Shown: positions 24,888 through 33,721 of the stretch, in pieces
Numbering within the stretch: the stretch's first letter is position 1
Layout: each line of letters begins with the position of its first letter
Source of the DNA: DASSFG01 sp035550375
GTDB taxonomy: Bacteria > Planctomycetota > Planctomycetia > Pirellulales > JAICIG01
DNA: 64,000 bases
Direction: 5' to 3'
Assembly (NCBI GenBank): GCA_035550375.1
Contig: DASZPH010000024.1
Coordinates: 62,001 to 126,000, forward strand
Position numbers and translations under genes: made by a program
The notes under the pieces: generated by a model
What the model was told of the DNA's origin: nothing
The model's database searches: none
Seen by the model: the letters and a program-made list of their open reading frames with translations, nothing else

Positions 24888-26276
24888 ATGAGCGTCGAGA
24901 ATTATCAAAACCTGGTGATCGGCAGCGGGGTCGGAGGCAAGATCGCCGCCTGGACTCTGGCGAAGCAAGGTCAGAAAACGGCCGTCGTCGAGCGGGCGAT
25001 GATCGGCGGCTCTTGCCCGAACGTGGCTTGCCTGCCGAGCAAGAACGTAATCTACAGCGCGAAGGCCCTTTCGCTAGTTCACCCGACGGCCGGCCTGGGA
25101 GTAACGAGCGGGTCGATCCGCGTCGACATGGCGGGCGTCGCTCGCCGCAAGCGACAGATGGTTGACGAACTCATCGAGTTGCACCTCGTCAACTACAAGG
25201 CCAGCGGCGCCGAACTGATCATGGGGGAAGCCCGCTTCACCGAGCCGAAAACCGTGCACGTGACACTCAACGCCGGTGGTGAGCGGTTACTACGAGGCGA
25301 CCGCGTGTTCATCAACGTCGGCACGCGAGCCAGCATTCCCGATGTGCCGGGGCTTGCCGACGCCCGGCCGATGACGCACATCGAAGCGTTGAACCTCGAG
25401 CGGCTTCCCGAGCACCTTGTCATCCTGGGTGGCGGCTACGTCGGCTTGGAATTCGCCCAGGCGATGCGGCGGTTCGGTGGTCGTGTGACGATCATCCAGC
25501 GCGGGCCGCGGCTCCTCGATCGGGAAGATCCGGACGTCAGCGATGCACTCTTGCAGTTGATGAAAGACGAAGGGATTGGCGTCTGGTTGCAAACGGAGAT
25601 CGCCCACGTCACGGGCATTTCCGGCTCTGGCGTTGCGCTGCAACTGCGTACCGGCACGCAGGAACGAGGTCTCGAAGCCTCCGATATCCTGGTGGCGGCC
25701 GGCCGGACGCCTAACACCGACCGGCTGGACGCGGCTCGGGCAGGCGTCGACCTCGACTCGCGGGGATACATTCGTGTTAACGACAGGCTGCAAGCGAGTG
25801 CGTCGGACGTCTGGGCGATGGGCGAATGTGCCGGCAGTCCACAGTTCACGCACGTTGGAGAAGACGATTGCCGCGTGGTCCTCGACAACCTCGCCGGTGG
25901 CAGCCGGACGACTCGCGACCGCCTGATCCCCTACTGCCTGTTCACCGACCCCGAACTGGCGCACGTGGGGATGAGTGAATCCGAAGCGCGTGCCAAAAAC
26001 GTTGTCTATCGCATCGCGAGCATGTCGATGGCCATAGTGCTGCGGACGCACACCCTCTCGCAGACGCGCGGGTTTATGAAGGCGCTCATCGGCTCCGACG
26101 ACCGGATTCTGGGGTTCACCGCGTTCGGCGCCGAAGCGAGCGAGTTGATGGCCGTGGTTCAGACGGCCATGCTCGGCGGCCTGCCCTACACCGTGCTTCG
26201 CGACGCGATTTTCACACACCCAACCGCCGCCGAGGGGTTGCTCGGCCTGTTCTCAACGCCTCCGCGTGCGACGTAG
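24888..26276 (+). CDS. pyridine nucleotide-disulfide oxidoreductase (dihydrolipoamide dehydrogenase/mercuric reductase-like)
   Basis: 462 residues. The FAD motif (LVIGSGVGGKIAAWTL), redox disulfide C43/C48 in GGSCPNVACLPSKN, NAD-binding motif (VILGGGYVGLEFAQ) and C-terminal His-Glu pair (THPTAAE) are all in place. Family members reduce lipoamide, glutathione, mercuric ion or similar thiols. No lipoyl-domain or 2-oxoacid dehydrogenase genes are adjacent, so it is more likely a MerA-like or orphan reductase. GGGAGG precedes the ATG. Confidence 0.87.
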   Translation: MSVENYQNLVIGSGVGGKIAAWTLAKQGQKTAVVERAMIGGSCPNVACLPSKNVIYSAKALSLVHPTAGLGVTSGSIRVDMAGVARRKRQMVDELIELHLVNYKASGAELIMGEARFTEPKTVHVTLNAGGERLLRGDRVFINVGTRASIPDVPGLADARPMTHIEALNLERLPEHLVILGGGYVGLEFAQAMRRFGGRVTIIQRGPRLLDREDPDVSDALLQLMKDEGIGVWLQTEIAHVTGISGSGVALQLRTGTQERGLEASDILVAAGRTPNTDRLDAARAGVDLDSRGYIRVNDRLQASASDVWAMGECAGSPQFTHVGEDDCRVVLDNLAGGSRTTRDRLIPYCLFTDPELAHVGMSESEARAKNVVYRIASMSMAIVLRTHTLSQTRGFMKALIGSDDRILGFTAFGAEASELMAVVQTAMLGGLPYTVLRDAIFTHPTAAEGLLGLFSTPPRAT

Positions 26277-26345
26277 CGCCCGCAGTGCCAGCGCCCGCCG
26301 CCGTCTTTCGCTCCCGCGAAAGGCTATTACAGGCGTTCTCAAAGC

Positions 26346-26672
26346 CTAGTTGCCTTGCGCCCCGCGAACTCGTTCGATCGCGCTCCGCAGAGGGGGCACG
26401 CGCTGGGCCACTTGATCGAGAAGCCGGGCGAAGAACGGGACGTCGGGGGCCAGCGTCACAGCTCCCCAAGCGATGAAGATCCAGCCCGGCAGAACGGGCA
26501 ACACTAAGCCAGCCACCCCTAGGGCCATGAACCCCCATCCGGCAAACTGACGTCCGACTCGCCAGTGGCCGAGGGTGACTGGCGGTTGTACCTTGCCGTC
26601 GCCCGTGTGGGCCGGACCTAGGCCATGTGTTTGGTCGTGGCGGCACCCCGCACTGTCTTGCTGCTGTTCCAT
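26346..26672 (-). CDS. PGPGW-type small transmembrane protein
   Basis: 108 residues. A central pair of hydrophobic helices (about 41-75) holds the motif LVLPVLPGWIFIAWG, a variant of the PGPGW signature of a small membrane-protein family of unknown function. The N-terminal 38 residues are hydrophilic with several histidines. The tail carries a short amphipathic helix. It lies downstream of the isomerase-like gene on the same strand by 35 bases, so it may be co-transcribed. Confidence 0.75.
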   Translation of the reverse strand: MEQQQDSAGCRHDQTHGLGPAHTGDGKVQPPVTLGHWRVGRQFAGWGFMALGVAGLVLPVLPGWIFIAWGAVTLAPDVPFFARLLDQVAQRVPPLRSAIERVRGAQGN

Positions 26673-26707
26673 CGCCCTATTCTACGGCAGCCGGAAAGAG
26701 CTCTCTC

Positions 26708-27490
26708 TCACAAACTCTTCAGGTAGCTCACCGCGTCGGCGATTTCCGAAACGGGGCGGTCACTTTTTTCACGCTGGACGGTCCAATAGCCGCGATAGTC
26801 GTGCTCTTCCAGGGCCCCCATCAAGGCCGGCAAGTCGGCCGAGCCCCGGCCGAGCTGCACCTCGATGCCGCGCCCTTGGGCAAGGTCGCGCACGCCGTCC
26901 TGGGCGTGGACGTAGCAGACGCTCCGCCCCAACGACGCCAGGGCCTCGAGCGGCGAAAAGCCGTTGATGATCAGCAGGCCCGGATTGAAGCAAACGCCGA
27001 TGACGCCGGGAGGCAGCGCAGAGAGCAGCCGGGCCAGATCGCCGCCCGACTCGGTTCCCGTTTCCGCCGCCAGCATCGCTCCGGCCCGCTGCCCGTAGCT
27101 GCCCAGGTCCGTAAGGGCCTCGATCAGCGTCTGCCAGCGAGGTCCTTCCGGCTTTTCCGGCACGCGCCCCACCTGGTTCACCACCCACGAGGCCCCCAGG
27201 TCGTAGGCCAGACTCATCGCCGCTTTGGTTGCTTCCACGCGGCGCTCCAGGTCGTCCGTGACGTCGTAGCCGCGGCGGGTGCGGAAGCCGATGGCGGCCA
27301 CGCGCAGGTCGTAGTCGTCGAACAGTTTTCGTAACTGGCGGCGGCCCGTTTGCGAAATCTCACTCGGCTTGGCGTCGCCCCGGCCATCCATTTCTACCGC
27401 GGAGGCGCCCCACTGCCGGACCAAAGGCAAGACGCGTTTGAGCGGCAGACCGACGCTGCGTGTTTGAACGGCGACTTTTATGGCCGGCAT
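26708..27490 (-). CDS. sugar phosphate isomerase/epimerase-like TIM-barrel protein
   Basis: 260 residues of the AP-endonuclease-2/xylose-isomerase-like barrel. Strand-end acidic and metal-binding residues appear in order: E at SAVEMDGRG, E at LAAETGTESGG, N at GVCFNPGLL, H at CYVHAQDG. The usual aspartate after GVCFD is asparagine here. The family interconverts sugars or cyclitols with divalent metals; no specific substrate can be given. In planctomycetes such proteins are often paired with Gfo/Idh/MocA enzymes, but not in this position. Confidence 0.8.
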   Translation of the reverse strand: MPAIKVAVQTRSVGLPLKRVLPLVRQWGASAVEMDGRGDAKPSEISQTGRRQLRKLFDDYDLRVAAIGFRTRRGYDVTDDLERRVEATKAAMSLAYDLGASWVVNQVGRVPEKPEGPRWQTLIEALTDLGSYGQRAGAMLAAETGTESGGDLARLLSALPPGVIGVCFNPGLLIINGFSPLEALASLGRSVCYVHAQDGVRDLAQGRGIEVQLGRGSADLPALMGALEEHDYRGYWTVQREKSDRPVSEIADAVSYLKSL

Positions 27491-27781
27491 AGAAAGTGTT
27501 CAGGGTGTTTGGAATCCGGTTCAGCAGCCCGCAATTCGGCTTCGGGTATTCTCGCCTTTGACGGGATTAGCAAATAGTCCAAATGGCCGACCAGCAGCCC
27601 GGCCTGGAGCTAAGCTTGCTTACGACAAGCTCGGCAAAGTCGTGCTTCCTGGCTGTTTCTCCCGCGATCCAGGCCGATAGACGTTCTGGGGCTCTCGCCT
27701 CGGCGGCGGAACCACGTTCGCCAGCGGGTCCCGTCGACGAACAATCCAACTCCCCGACACTAACGGCCACCGTAAACCCGA

Positions 27782-30373
27782 ATGTTCGCCTCCTTGCTGA
27801 TTCTAGCGGCCCTGGGTAACACGGCGACCGTTGCGCCCCATCCCGACGCCGTAACCCTCTACCAGTGCGACTTCGGGCAGGCCTCCGACGAAGACTACGA
27901 TAAATGGCCGGACGGCTGGACGCGTCGCCGCGGCCCCGGCTTTCCGCATTATTTATCGATCGAAATCAGTCCCGAGTCGTCGGCAACCGGCGGGCACTGT
28001 TTGAGGTTCGATCTCGACGGCGGGGCCGCGATCGCCTACAGCCCGGCGATCGCCATCGATCCGCGACACGATTACGTGCTCCAGGCCCGGGTGGCAACAC
28101 GCCAGCTCGTCCACGACCGAGCCTGGCTGAGCGTCGAGTTCCTCGATCACGAGCGACAGCCTCTGGAGATGATCGCGACCGAAAAATACGCCGTAGACGG
28201 ATGGGCGCCGGTCGCCCTTGGTCCGGTGCGCTCGTCGAACGCGGCCGCCCGATGGGCCAGGATCGCCCTCCATCTTGAGCCTAGCGAAAGACAGGACCTG
28301 CGCGGTGCCGCCCTGTTCGACGACATCCGCTTCGTCCAGGTGCCCCGACTCGATCTGGAGATCACCGAGCCGCATCTACTCTATCCGTCGGGCGAGCCGA
28401 TTCTCGTGCGATGCCGCGTTTCGGGTTATCAGAGTTCTCCTCCAGAGGTTCGGCTCGAGCTGAGCGACGCGCTGGGGAACCTGCTCGACCGGCACCGTCT
28501 GCGGCTTGAGCCGATCGATGTCGCAACAACGGAGACTGGCGGCCATCCTCTTCCGGACGACTATCGTGTCGCGGCGGCCGACTGGACGTTGCCCCTTTCG
28601 CAGCCAGGTTACTATCGCCTGGTCGCCACCGTTTCGCATGAAGCCGTCGTGCTCTATCGGCGCGAGCTGCGCGTGGCCATCACCGACCGCGTTGCCCGAC
28701 CCGAACGAGGCGAGTTCGGTTGGACGCTTCCCCGCGGCGAACAGTTCCTGTCGCTGGCCGCCCTGGCGCAATGGGCCGGCCAGGCGGGCATACAGTGGAT
28801 CAAATTCCCGCTCTGGTACGATGCGAACGACCAGGCGCGCGTCGACGGCTTGACGTGGTTTGCGGATCGGCTGAACGCACAGGGCATCGGGCTGATCGGT
28901 TTGCTGTCCGAGCCCCCGCCGCAGACTGCGCGCGTCATGTTACTCGCACCGGGCGGCGCCGTGGCGAACCTGTTCGCCCAAGACGCGGCACTTTGGTATC
29001 CCTCACTGGAACCGGTGATGGCCAGGCTGTCGCTGAAGGTGAGGTGGTGGCAGCTCGGCAACGACGACGACGGTAGCCTATCCGGGGTGAGCGATCCGCT
29101 GGCGACCGTAGCACGTGTCAAGAAGCAGCTCGATGAAATTGGACAAAACTCCCACGTGGGCGTCGCCTGGAGCTGGCTCGACGAGGTACCCGTCGGCAAG
29201 AAGGTTCCCTGGAGCTTCATCTCACGCTATGGCGAACCAGCCCTGGCGCCGGACGAATTGACTGAGTACTTGTCCGCCACCCGGGGCCGCGTGCCCAACC
29301 AGTGGATCTCGCTGGACCGGCTCGATCCGGCCCGCTACGGCACGGCGGCACGAGTCGCCGATCTCGTGCTGCAGATCGTAGCGGCGAAGGAGCAAGGGGT
29401 CGAGAAGATCTTTTTCAACGACCCGCTGAACCCGCGCGGCGGACTAATTCGCGAAGACGGCGGGGCGGACGAGCTCCTGCTTCCCTGGCGAACGACGGTC
29501 TTGGCCCTCTCCGGCGCGAGGTATGTCGGCCGATTGGAGCTTCCCGGCCGGAGCGAAAACCGTGTCTTTCAGCGAGGCAAGCAGGTTGTTGCTGTCTTGT
29601 GGAACAACACCCCCACGACGGAAACCATCGACAGCGGACGGCAATTCCGCGCAAGCGACGTCTGGGGGCGAGTCAGCGAGCCCGCCGAAGGGCCGGCGGG
29701 CCTTTCGGTCGAGGTCGGGCCGCTGCCGACGTTTGTTTCCGGCCTGAACGAGGCGATCGTCCGCTGGAAGATGTCGACGGTGCTCGACCGCGACCGGCTT
29801 CCCAGCGTCTCTGGGGCGCCGCATTACGTGCGCGTAAAGTGGCAGAACTACTTCGATCAACCGGCCGGCGGCAAAGTGCGTATCGTCGCTCCGGCGGGCT
29901 GGCGTGTGTCGCCAGAGACGATCGACTTGAAGATGGCGGCCGGGGAGACCGTCCAGCAGACGCTGGAAGTAGTCGTTCCCCCCTCGGCAAGCTGCGGCCG
30001 CCAATGGCTGCGTCTGGATTTCGACGTTCAGGCCGGCGAGCCGCACGTCTTCAGCGTGCGGCGGCCGATCGAGCTGGGGCTGGGCGACGTGTACCTGGAG
30101 TTGTCGACCCACCTCAACTCGGCAGGCGAGATCGAGGTCGAGCAACGGATGATCAACCACACCGACGAGCGAGTCAGCTTTCGGTGTCACCTAAGCGTCC
30201 CCAATCGCCGCCGTCTGCGGACCCAGGTCTGGAAGCTGCCGCCGGGAGACGACGTGCAGACGTATCGCCTGCCTGCCGGCGAGGAACTCGTCGGCCAGCC
30301 CCTACGGCTGCAGGCGGAGGAGGTCGGCGGCAAGCGGCGAAACCTGAACTACACGTTCACAGCGGAGCCATGA
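27782..30373 (+). CDS. large secreted glycoside-hydrolase-like protein (863 aa)
   Basis: A short signal peptide (MFASLLILAALGNTATVA) is followed by a beta-sandwich like a carbohydrate-binding module (about 25-180), a second beta domain (about 185-300), and a TIM-barrel-like domain (about 310-620) with GH-A-like strands. In that barrel, the position expected to hold the acid/base (N-E) reads WQLGNDDD. C-terminal Ig-like or NEW3-like domains (about 655-860) complete it. It may be a surface polysaccharide-acting enzyme or, if the acid is truly lost, a binding protein. No strong ribosome site precedes the ATG. Confidence 0.65.
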   Translation: MFASLLILAALGNTATVAPHPDAVTLYQCDFGQASDEDYDKWPDGWTRRRGPGFPHYLSIEISPESSATGGHCLRFDLDGGAAIAYSPAIAIDPRHDYVLQARVATRQLVHDRAWLSVEFLDHERQPLEMIATEKYAVDGWAPVALGPVRSSNAAARWARIALHLEPSERQDLRGAALFDDIRFVQVPRLDLEITEPHLLYPSGEPILVRCRVSGYQSSPPEVRLELSDALGNLLDRHRLRLEPIDVATTETGGHPLPDDYRVAAADWTLPLSQPGYYRLVATVSHEAVVLYRRELRVAITDRVARPERGEFGWTLPRGEQFLSLAALAQWAGQAGIQWIKFPLWYDANDQARVDGLTWFADRLNAQGIGLIGLLSEPPPQTARVMLLAPGGAVANLFAQDAALWYPSLEPVMARLSLKVRWWQLGNDDDGSLSGVSDPLATVARVKKQLDEIGQNSHVGVAWSWLDEVPVGKKVPWSFISRYGEPALAPDELTEYLSATRGRVPNQWISLDRLDPARYGTAARVADLVLQIVAAKEQGVEKIFFNDPLNPRGGLIREDGGADELLLPWRTTVLALSGARYVGRLELPGRSENRVFQRGKQVVAVLWNNTPTTETIDSGRQFRASDVWGRVSEPAEGPAGLSVEVGPLPTFVSGLNEAIVRWKMSTVLDRDRLPSVSGAPHYVRVKWQNYFDQPAGGKVRIVAPAGWRVSPETIDLKMAAGETVQQTLEVVVPPSASCGRQWLRLDFDVQAGEPHVFSVRRPIELGLGDVYLELSTHLNSAGEIEVEQRMINHTDERVSFRCHLSVPNRRRLRTQVWKLPPGDDVQTYRLPAGEELVGQPLRLQAEEVGGKRRNLNYTFTAEP

Positions 30374-30532
30374 GGCGAGCAAAACGCATGGATCAGCGTT
30401 CGATCTAAGGAAGAAGACGTTCCAGATCATCACGTGGGGCTTGAGTGCGGTGAAGATCACGGCCGGCTGGCTACGGACGGGAAAAACGGCCTAACGTCAT
30501 TATCAAAAAATACAGCGTCGGGAATCGTTGGC

Positions 30533-31444
30533 TCACTTGGCTTCTCCGGCTTTCGCCCGCGCCCAAAACCATGTCCATTCGTCAAAAGCGGTCGGTGTGG
30601 TCGACTTCTGCGTCGCGGACCATACCTCACGGCCGTCCCATCGCGCTGACAGCCCGCCGGTGGTCAATTGAGCAAAGCCATACTGCCACTCTTTGGTGCC
30701 TTCGGCACGGGGCGCCAGTTCGATCGCCAGTACGGCGTCGGGATTCGTGCCGTTGGACGTGAACCCAAACAGGGCGCCGTCGAGCAAACCGTCGTCAGGA
30801 GCGGAGTAACGGTATAAGGCCCGAGGCAGCAGCCGCATCTCCTGTTTGTTCCCTTCCGATGGCAAAATGGTGATCTCGAACCGTTGCGCAAGTTCCTTCA
30901 TTTGCTGCAGCCGTGCACGCGGCTTATCGCTGGGCTCCGGTCCCTCCGCGATCGCCGTCAGCCTCAGTCCCTGTTTCCGCGATGCGAAGCGGTGGCCATC
31001 CGCCCACTCGACTTCGATCAACTCGCGCGAGAGCGAGTACAGACCATCCAACCACGTCCATTCGCTTTGATCGCCTCCTTGGATCTGAGTTTTGAACAAG
31101 GTCACCGGCCTGCCCTTGTGGCACCAGCACCACATGGTCGCATCGCTTATCGCTCGGGGTTGGTCGCTGTATCGCATCAACGGCTCGGCCACGGCATCAG
31201 CCGCGATTCTTTCGTCATCGATCAACACGACCACCTTCATTCCTTCGGCCCGCCGCCGCATTTCGTCGAACCGCCTCTCTCGCTGCCCTTGGTTCGACGC
31301 TTCCGGCGCGGCTGGCTCCCGTTCCTCGCCGCGCGTTTCCCGCCGATGCGGCAAGGTCGCCAACAGAAATGAGAGCGCCAAGACCGGTACATGGGCTGCC
31401 CATCGCCTTTCCCGTCTGCTACATGAAACCTCTTGCCTCGACAT
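30533..31444 (-). CDS. secreted hypothetical protein (303 aa)
   Basis: Function not recognised. The N-terminus is basic followed by a hydrophobic run (VPVLALSFLLATL), a plausible signal peptide or anchor. The mature part begins with an arginine/glutamate-rich helix (about 50-68), then a mixed alpha/beta region containing MKVVVLIDDERIAAD and MWCWCHKGRPV. Its start is well supported by GGGAGG upstream of ATG 31444. It is convergent with the large glycoside-hydrolase-like gene. No catalytic motif is visible. Confidence 0.65.
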   Translation of the reverse strand: MSRQEVSCSRRERRWAAHVPVLALSFLLATLPHRRETRGEEREPAAPEASNQGQRERRFDEMRRRAEGMKVVVLIDDERIAADAVAEPLMRYSDQPRAISDATMWCWCHKGRPVTLFKTQIQGGDQSEWTWLDGLYSLSRELIEVEWADGHRFASRKQGLRLTAIAEGPEPSDKPRARLQQMKELAQRFEITILPSEGNKQEMRLLPRALYRYSAPDDGLLDGALFGFTSNGTNPDAVLAIELAPRAEGTKEWQYGFAQLTTGGLSARWDGREVWSATQKSTTPTAFDEWTWFWARAKAGEAK

Positions 31445-31799
31445 GTTTTCCTCCCAGGAGTTCCGAGCTAGTTAACCTTGGCTCGATTTACCTGAATGGT
31501 AACCAGCCTAACGCGAAAGAAGGGCAAAGGATAAGAGATTATCCAACCACCTTAGCCGCCCCCCGGTGGTGTATGAAGGTTGCGTTGCTCGCCGGGGCAT
31601 GTGGCAAAGCCGCCCTCGGCTGTGAGCCTGTCTACGCCGCCCAGGCGGCAAATTACAGCCGGGGGCGGTTGTGCTACCCGGGTCGCCACACGCTCGGAGA
31701 CAACGCAACTTTGGGACACTACCTCCCAGCCTAGTAGTAGATCCTTGCGTCAAAAGATGTAAGACTGATTGTCTAGTCCCGAAACCAACGGTGGGGAAA
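31445..31799. other. intergenic region upstream of the MoxR operon
   Basis: About 355 bases separating divergent genes. No gene was found. It contains the structured repeat at 31602-31676 described separately; the 120 bases nearest MoxR are somewhat AT-richer and probably hold its promoter, though no clear -35/-10 pair can be named. Confidence 0.5.
31602..31676. repeat. nested imperfect palindromic element
   Basis: An outer pair of about 22-base arms (31603-31624 and 31654-31675) are imperfect reverse complements, each built around a CCGCCC/GGGCGG core. Between them is a perfect 6-bp hairpin (31636-31641 with 31644-31649, two-base loop). The whole could fold into a cruciform-like structure. 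It resembles short palindromic repeats seen in planctomycete genomes, from memory and unverified. Confidence 0.55.
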
Positions 31800-32819
31800 A
31801 TGGCGACCGAGACGAAACCGACACAAGAATTGGGCGGCGACGACGTCGCGGCCATCGACGCGCTTCGCGAGACGCATGCCCGCCTGACTCAAGAGCTGGG
31901 CCGGGTCATCGTCGGCCAGCAACGGGTCATCGAGCGGTTGGTGGTCTGCCTCTTTGCCCGAGGGCACGCCCTGCTCATGGGCGTGCCGGGGCTGGCCAAG
32001 ACGCTGCTTGTGAGCAAAGTGGCCGAAACGCTTTCGCTCAAGTTTAGCCGCATCCAGTTCACCCCCGACCTGATGCCGATGGACATCACGGGGACGGACA
32101 TCCTGCAAGACGTGAGCGGCGGCCGGCGCGAGTTCCAGTTTGTCCACGGGCCGATCTTCGCCAACGTGGTGCTGGCCGACGAAATCAATCGAGCGCCCCC
32201 GAAGACGCAGGCCGCCATGCTGGAAGCGATGCAGGAACACAAGGTCACGGTGCTGGGCAAGATGTTCCGGCTCGACGAACCATTTTTGGTGCTGGCGACG
32301 CAGAACCCGATCGAGCAGGAAGGGACGTACCCGCTGCCTGAGGCCCAGCTCGACCGTTTCATGTTTCTGATCGAAGTCGACTACCCCGACGAAGACGAAG
32401 AGATTCAGATCGCCCGCACGACCACCGGCCAGGCGCTGCCGGAACTGAAGCACGTCCTGGCCGGCGATCAGATCATCGCCTGCCAGAATCTGGTCCGCCG
32501 CATGCCGGTGCCCGACCACGTCTACGGCTACGCCGCCCGGCTCGTCCGTCGCACGAGGCCCAAGGGCGCCACGGCACCTGCCTGGCTCAAGCCGTTCGTG
32601 GCCTGGGGGGCGGGGCCGCGGGCCGTGCAGTACCTGGTGCTTGGAGCGAAAGCCCGCGCCGCGTTGTCGGGCAGCTATATGGTCCGGCTGGAAGACGTGC
32701 GCGACGTGGCTCTGCCCGTGCTCACGCACCGCGTCATCACCACCTTTGCAGCGCAGTCGGAAGGGATCGACAGCGGCCAGATCGTGCGGCGCCTGTTGGA
32801 GGAGACGGAAGAGGAGTGA
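31800..32819 (+). CDS. MoxR-family AAA+ ATPase
   Basis: 339 residues. Walker A (GVPGLAKT) and Walker B (VVLADEINRAP) are clear, with sensor 1 in LATQNPIEQEGTYPLPEAQL, the signature MoxR stretch. MoxR ATPases act as chaperones in maturing metalloenzymes, stress-response or surface complexes, usually with von Willebrand factor A proteins. Here a DUF58 and a BatA-type protein follow, linked by GTGA overlaps. ATG 31800 was chosen over upstream extensions that read into the palindromic gap. Confidence 0.92.
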   Translation: MATETKPTQELGGDDVAAIDALRETHARLTQELGRVIVGQQRVIERLVVCLFARGHALLMGVPGLAKTLLVSKVAETLSLKFSRIQFTPDLMPMDITGTDILQDVSGGRREFQFVHGPIFANVVLADEINRAPPKTQAAMLEAMQEHKVTVLGKMFRLDEPFLVLATQNPIEQEGTYPLPEAQLDRFMFLIEVDYPDEDEEIQIARTTTGQALPELKHVLAGDQIIACQNLVRRMPVPDHVYGYAARLVRRTRPKGATAPAWLKPFVAWGAGPRAVQYLVLGAKARAALSGSYMVRLEDVRDVALPVLTHRVITTFAAQSEGIDSGQIVRRLLEETEEE

Positions 32820-33721
32820 ACCACCAGTCCCGCCCGTTCCTCGATCCGAAGGTGCTGGCCCGGCTCGCCGGCATTCCGCTGTTTGCCCGGCATCCGATGC
32901 AAGGCACGGTTTCGGGGCGGCACCAAAGCCCCCACCGTGGGTCGAGCGTCGAGTTCGCCGAGTACCGCGAGTATGTGCCCGGCGACGACCTGCGACGCAT
33001 GGACTGGCGGGCCTTCGGCCGCTGCGACCGCTACTACATCAAAGAGTTCGAGGCCGACACCAACCTGCGCTGCTGCCTGGTGCTTGATACCAGCGGCTCG
33101 ATGGATTTCGGATCGCGCGGCGTGACGAAGATCGAATATGCGCGGCGAATCGCCGGGGCGATCGGCTACCTGGCCGTGCTGCAGGGCGACGCCATCGGCC
33201 TGACGTGCATCGCGGGGGGCGTCGTGCGCAACATCCCGCCGCGGCGGAACCCGGCCCATCTCTCGGCCGTGTTCGACGTGCTGCAGGCGGCTCGTCCGCG
33301 CGGCCAAACGCAGTTACCCCAGGCCCTGCACGAGTTGGCGGAGACCGTGCGGCAGCGCGCCTTGGTGGTGATTATCTCCGACCTGTTCGTCGACCCGGAG
33401 GAGGTGCGCGGGTGTTTTGAGCACCTGCGGTTCCGCAAACACGACGTGGCCGTGTTTCATCTGCTCGATCCGCTGGAGCTCGACTTCGACTTCCGCCGCC
33501 CGATGCGGTTCGTCGACCTGGAAGGGGGAACGTCCATCTTTGCGGAGCCCAGCGCCATCGCCGAACGGTACCTGACCGCGGTCCGCGGGTATCTCGAACG
33601 TCTGAAGCAGATCGTGCTGGAATCGGCTGTCGACTACCACCGGGTCACGCTCAGCGACGATTACGAACAGGTGCTCGCCAGGTTTCTCACGGGCCGGACC
33701 CGCAGGCGAGGCGCCCGGTGA
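32816..33721 (+). CDS. DUF58 domain protein with VWA-like metal site
   Basis: 301 residues. The DUF58 hallmark GSSVEFAEYREYVPGDDLR and a MIDAS-like motif (LDTSGSMDFG) are present, so it is the VWA partner of MoxR. GTG start at 32816 overlaps the MoxR stop (GTGA) and its own stop overlaps the next GTG in the same way. The three proteins are therefore probably made in fixed proportion. Soluble, no TM helix. Confidence 0.9.
   Translation: MNHQSRPFLDPKVLARLAGIPLFARHPMQGTVSGRHQSPHRGSSVEFAEYREYVPGDDLRRMDWRAFGRCDRYYIKEFEADTNLRCCLVLDTSGSMDFGSRGVTKIEYARRIAGAIGYLAVLQGDAIGLTCIAGGVVRNIPPRRNPAHLSAVFDVLQAARPRGQTQLPQALHELAETVRQRALVVIISDLFVDPEEVRGCFEHLRFRKHDVAVFHLLDPLELDFDFRRPMRFVDLEGGTSIFAEPSAIAERYLTAVRGYLERLKQIVLESAVDYHRVTLSDDYEQVLARFLTGRTRRRGAR

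Noticed and set aside
25290..26219. 309-codon open frame on the minus strand opposite the disulfide reductase
   Set aside because: Antisense to a gene with intact catalytic motifs; no start signal or homology.
29302..30408. 368-codon plus-strand frame within the large secreted protein gene
   Set aside because: Second frame inside a well-supported gene, with arginine-rich shadow composition.
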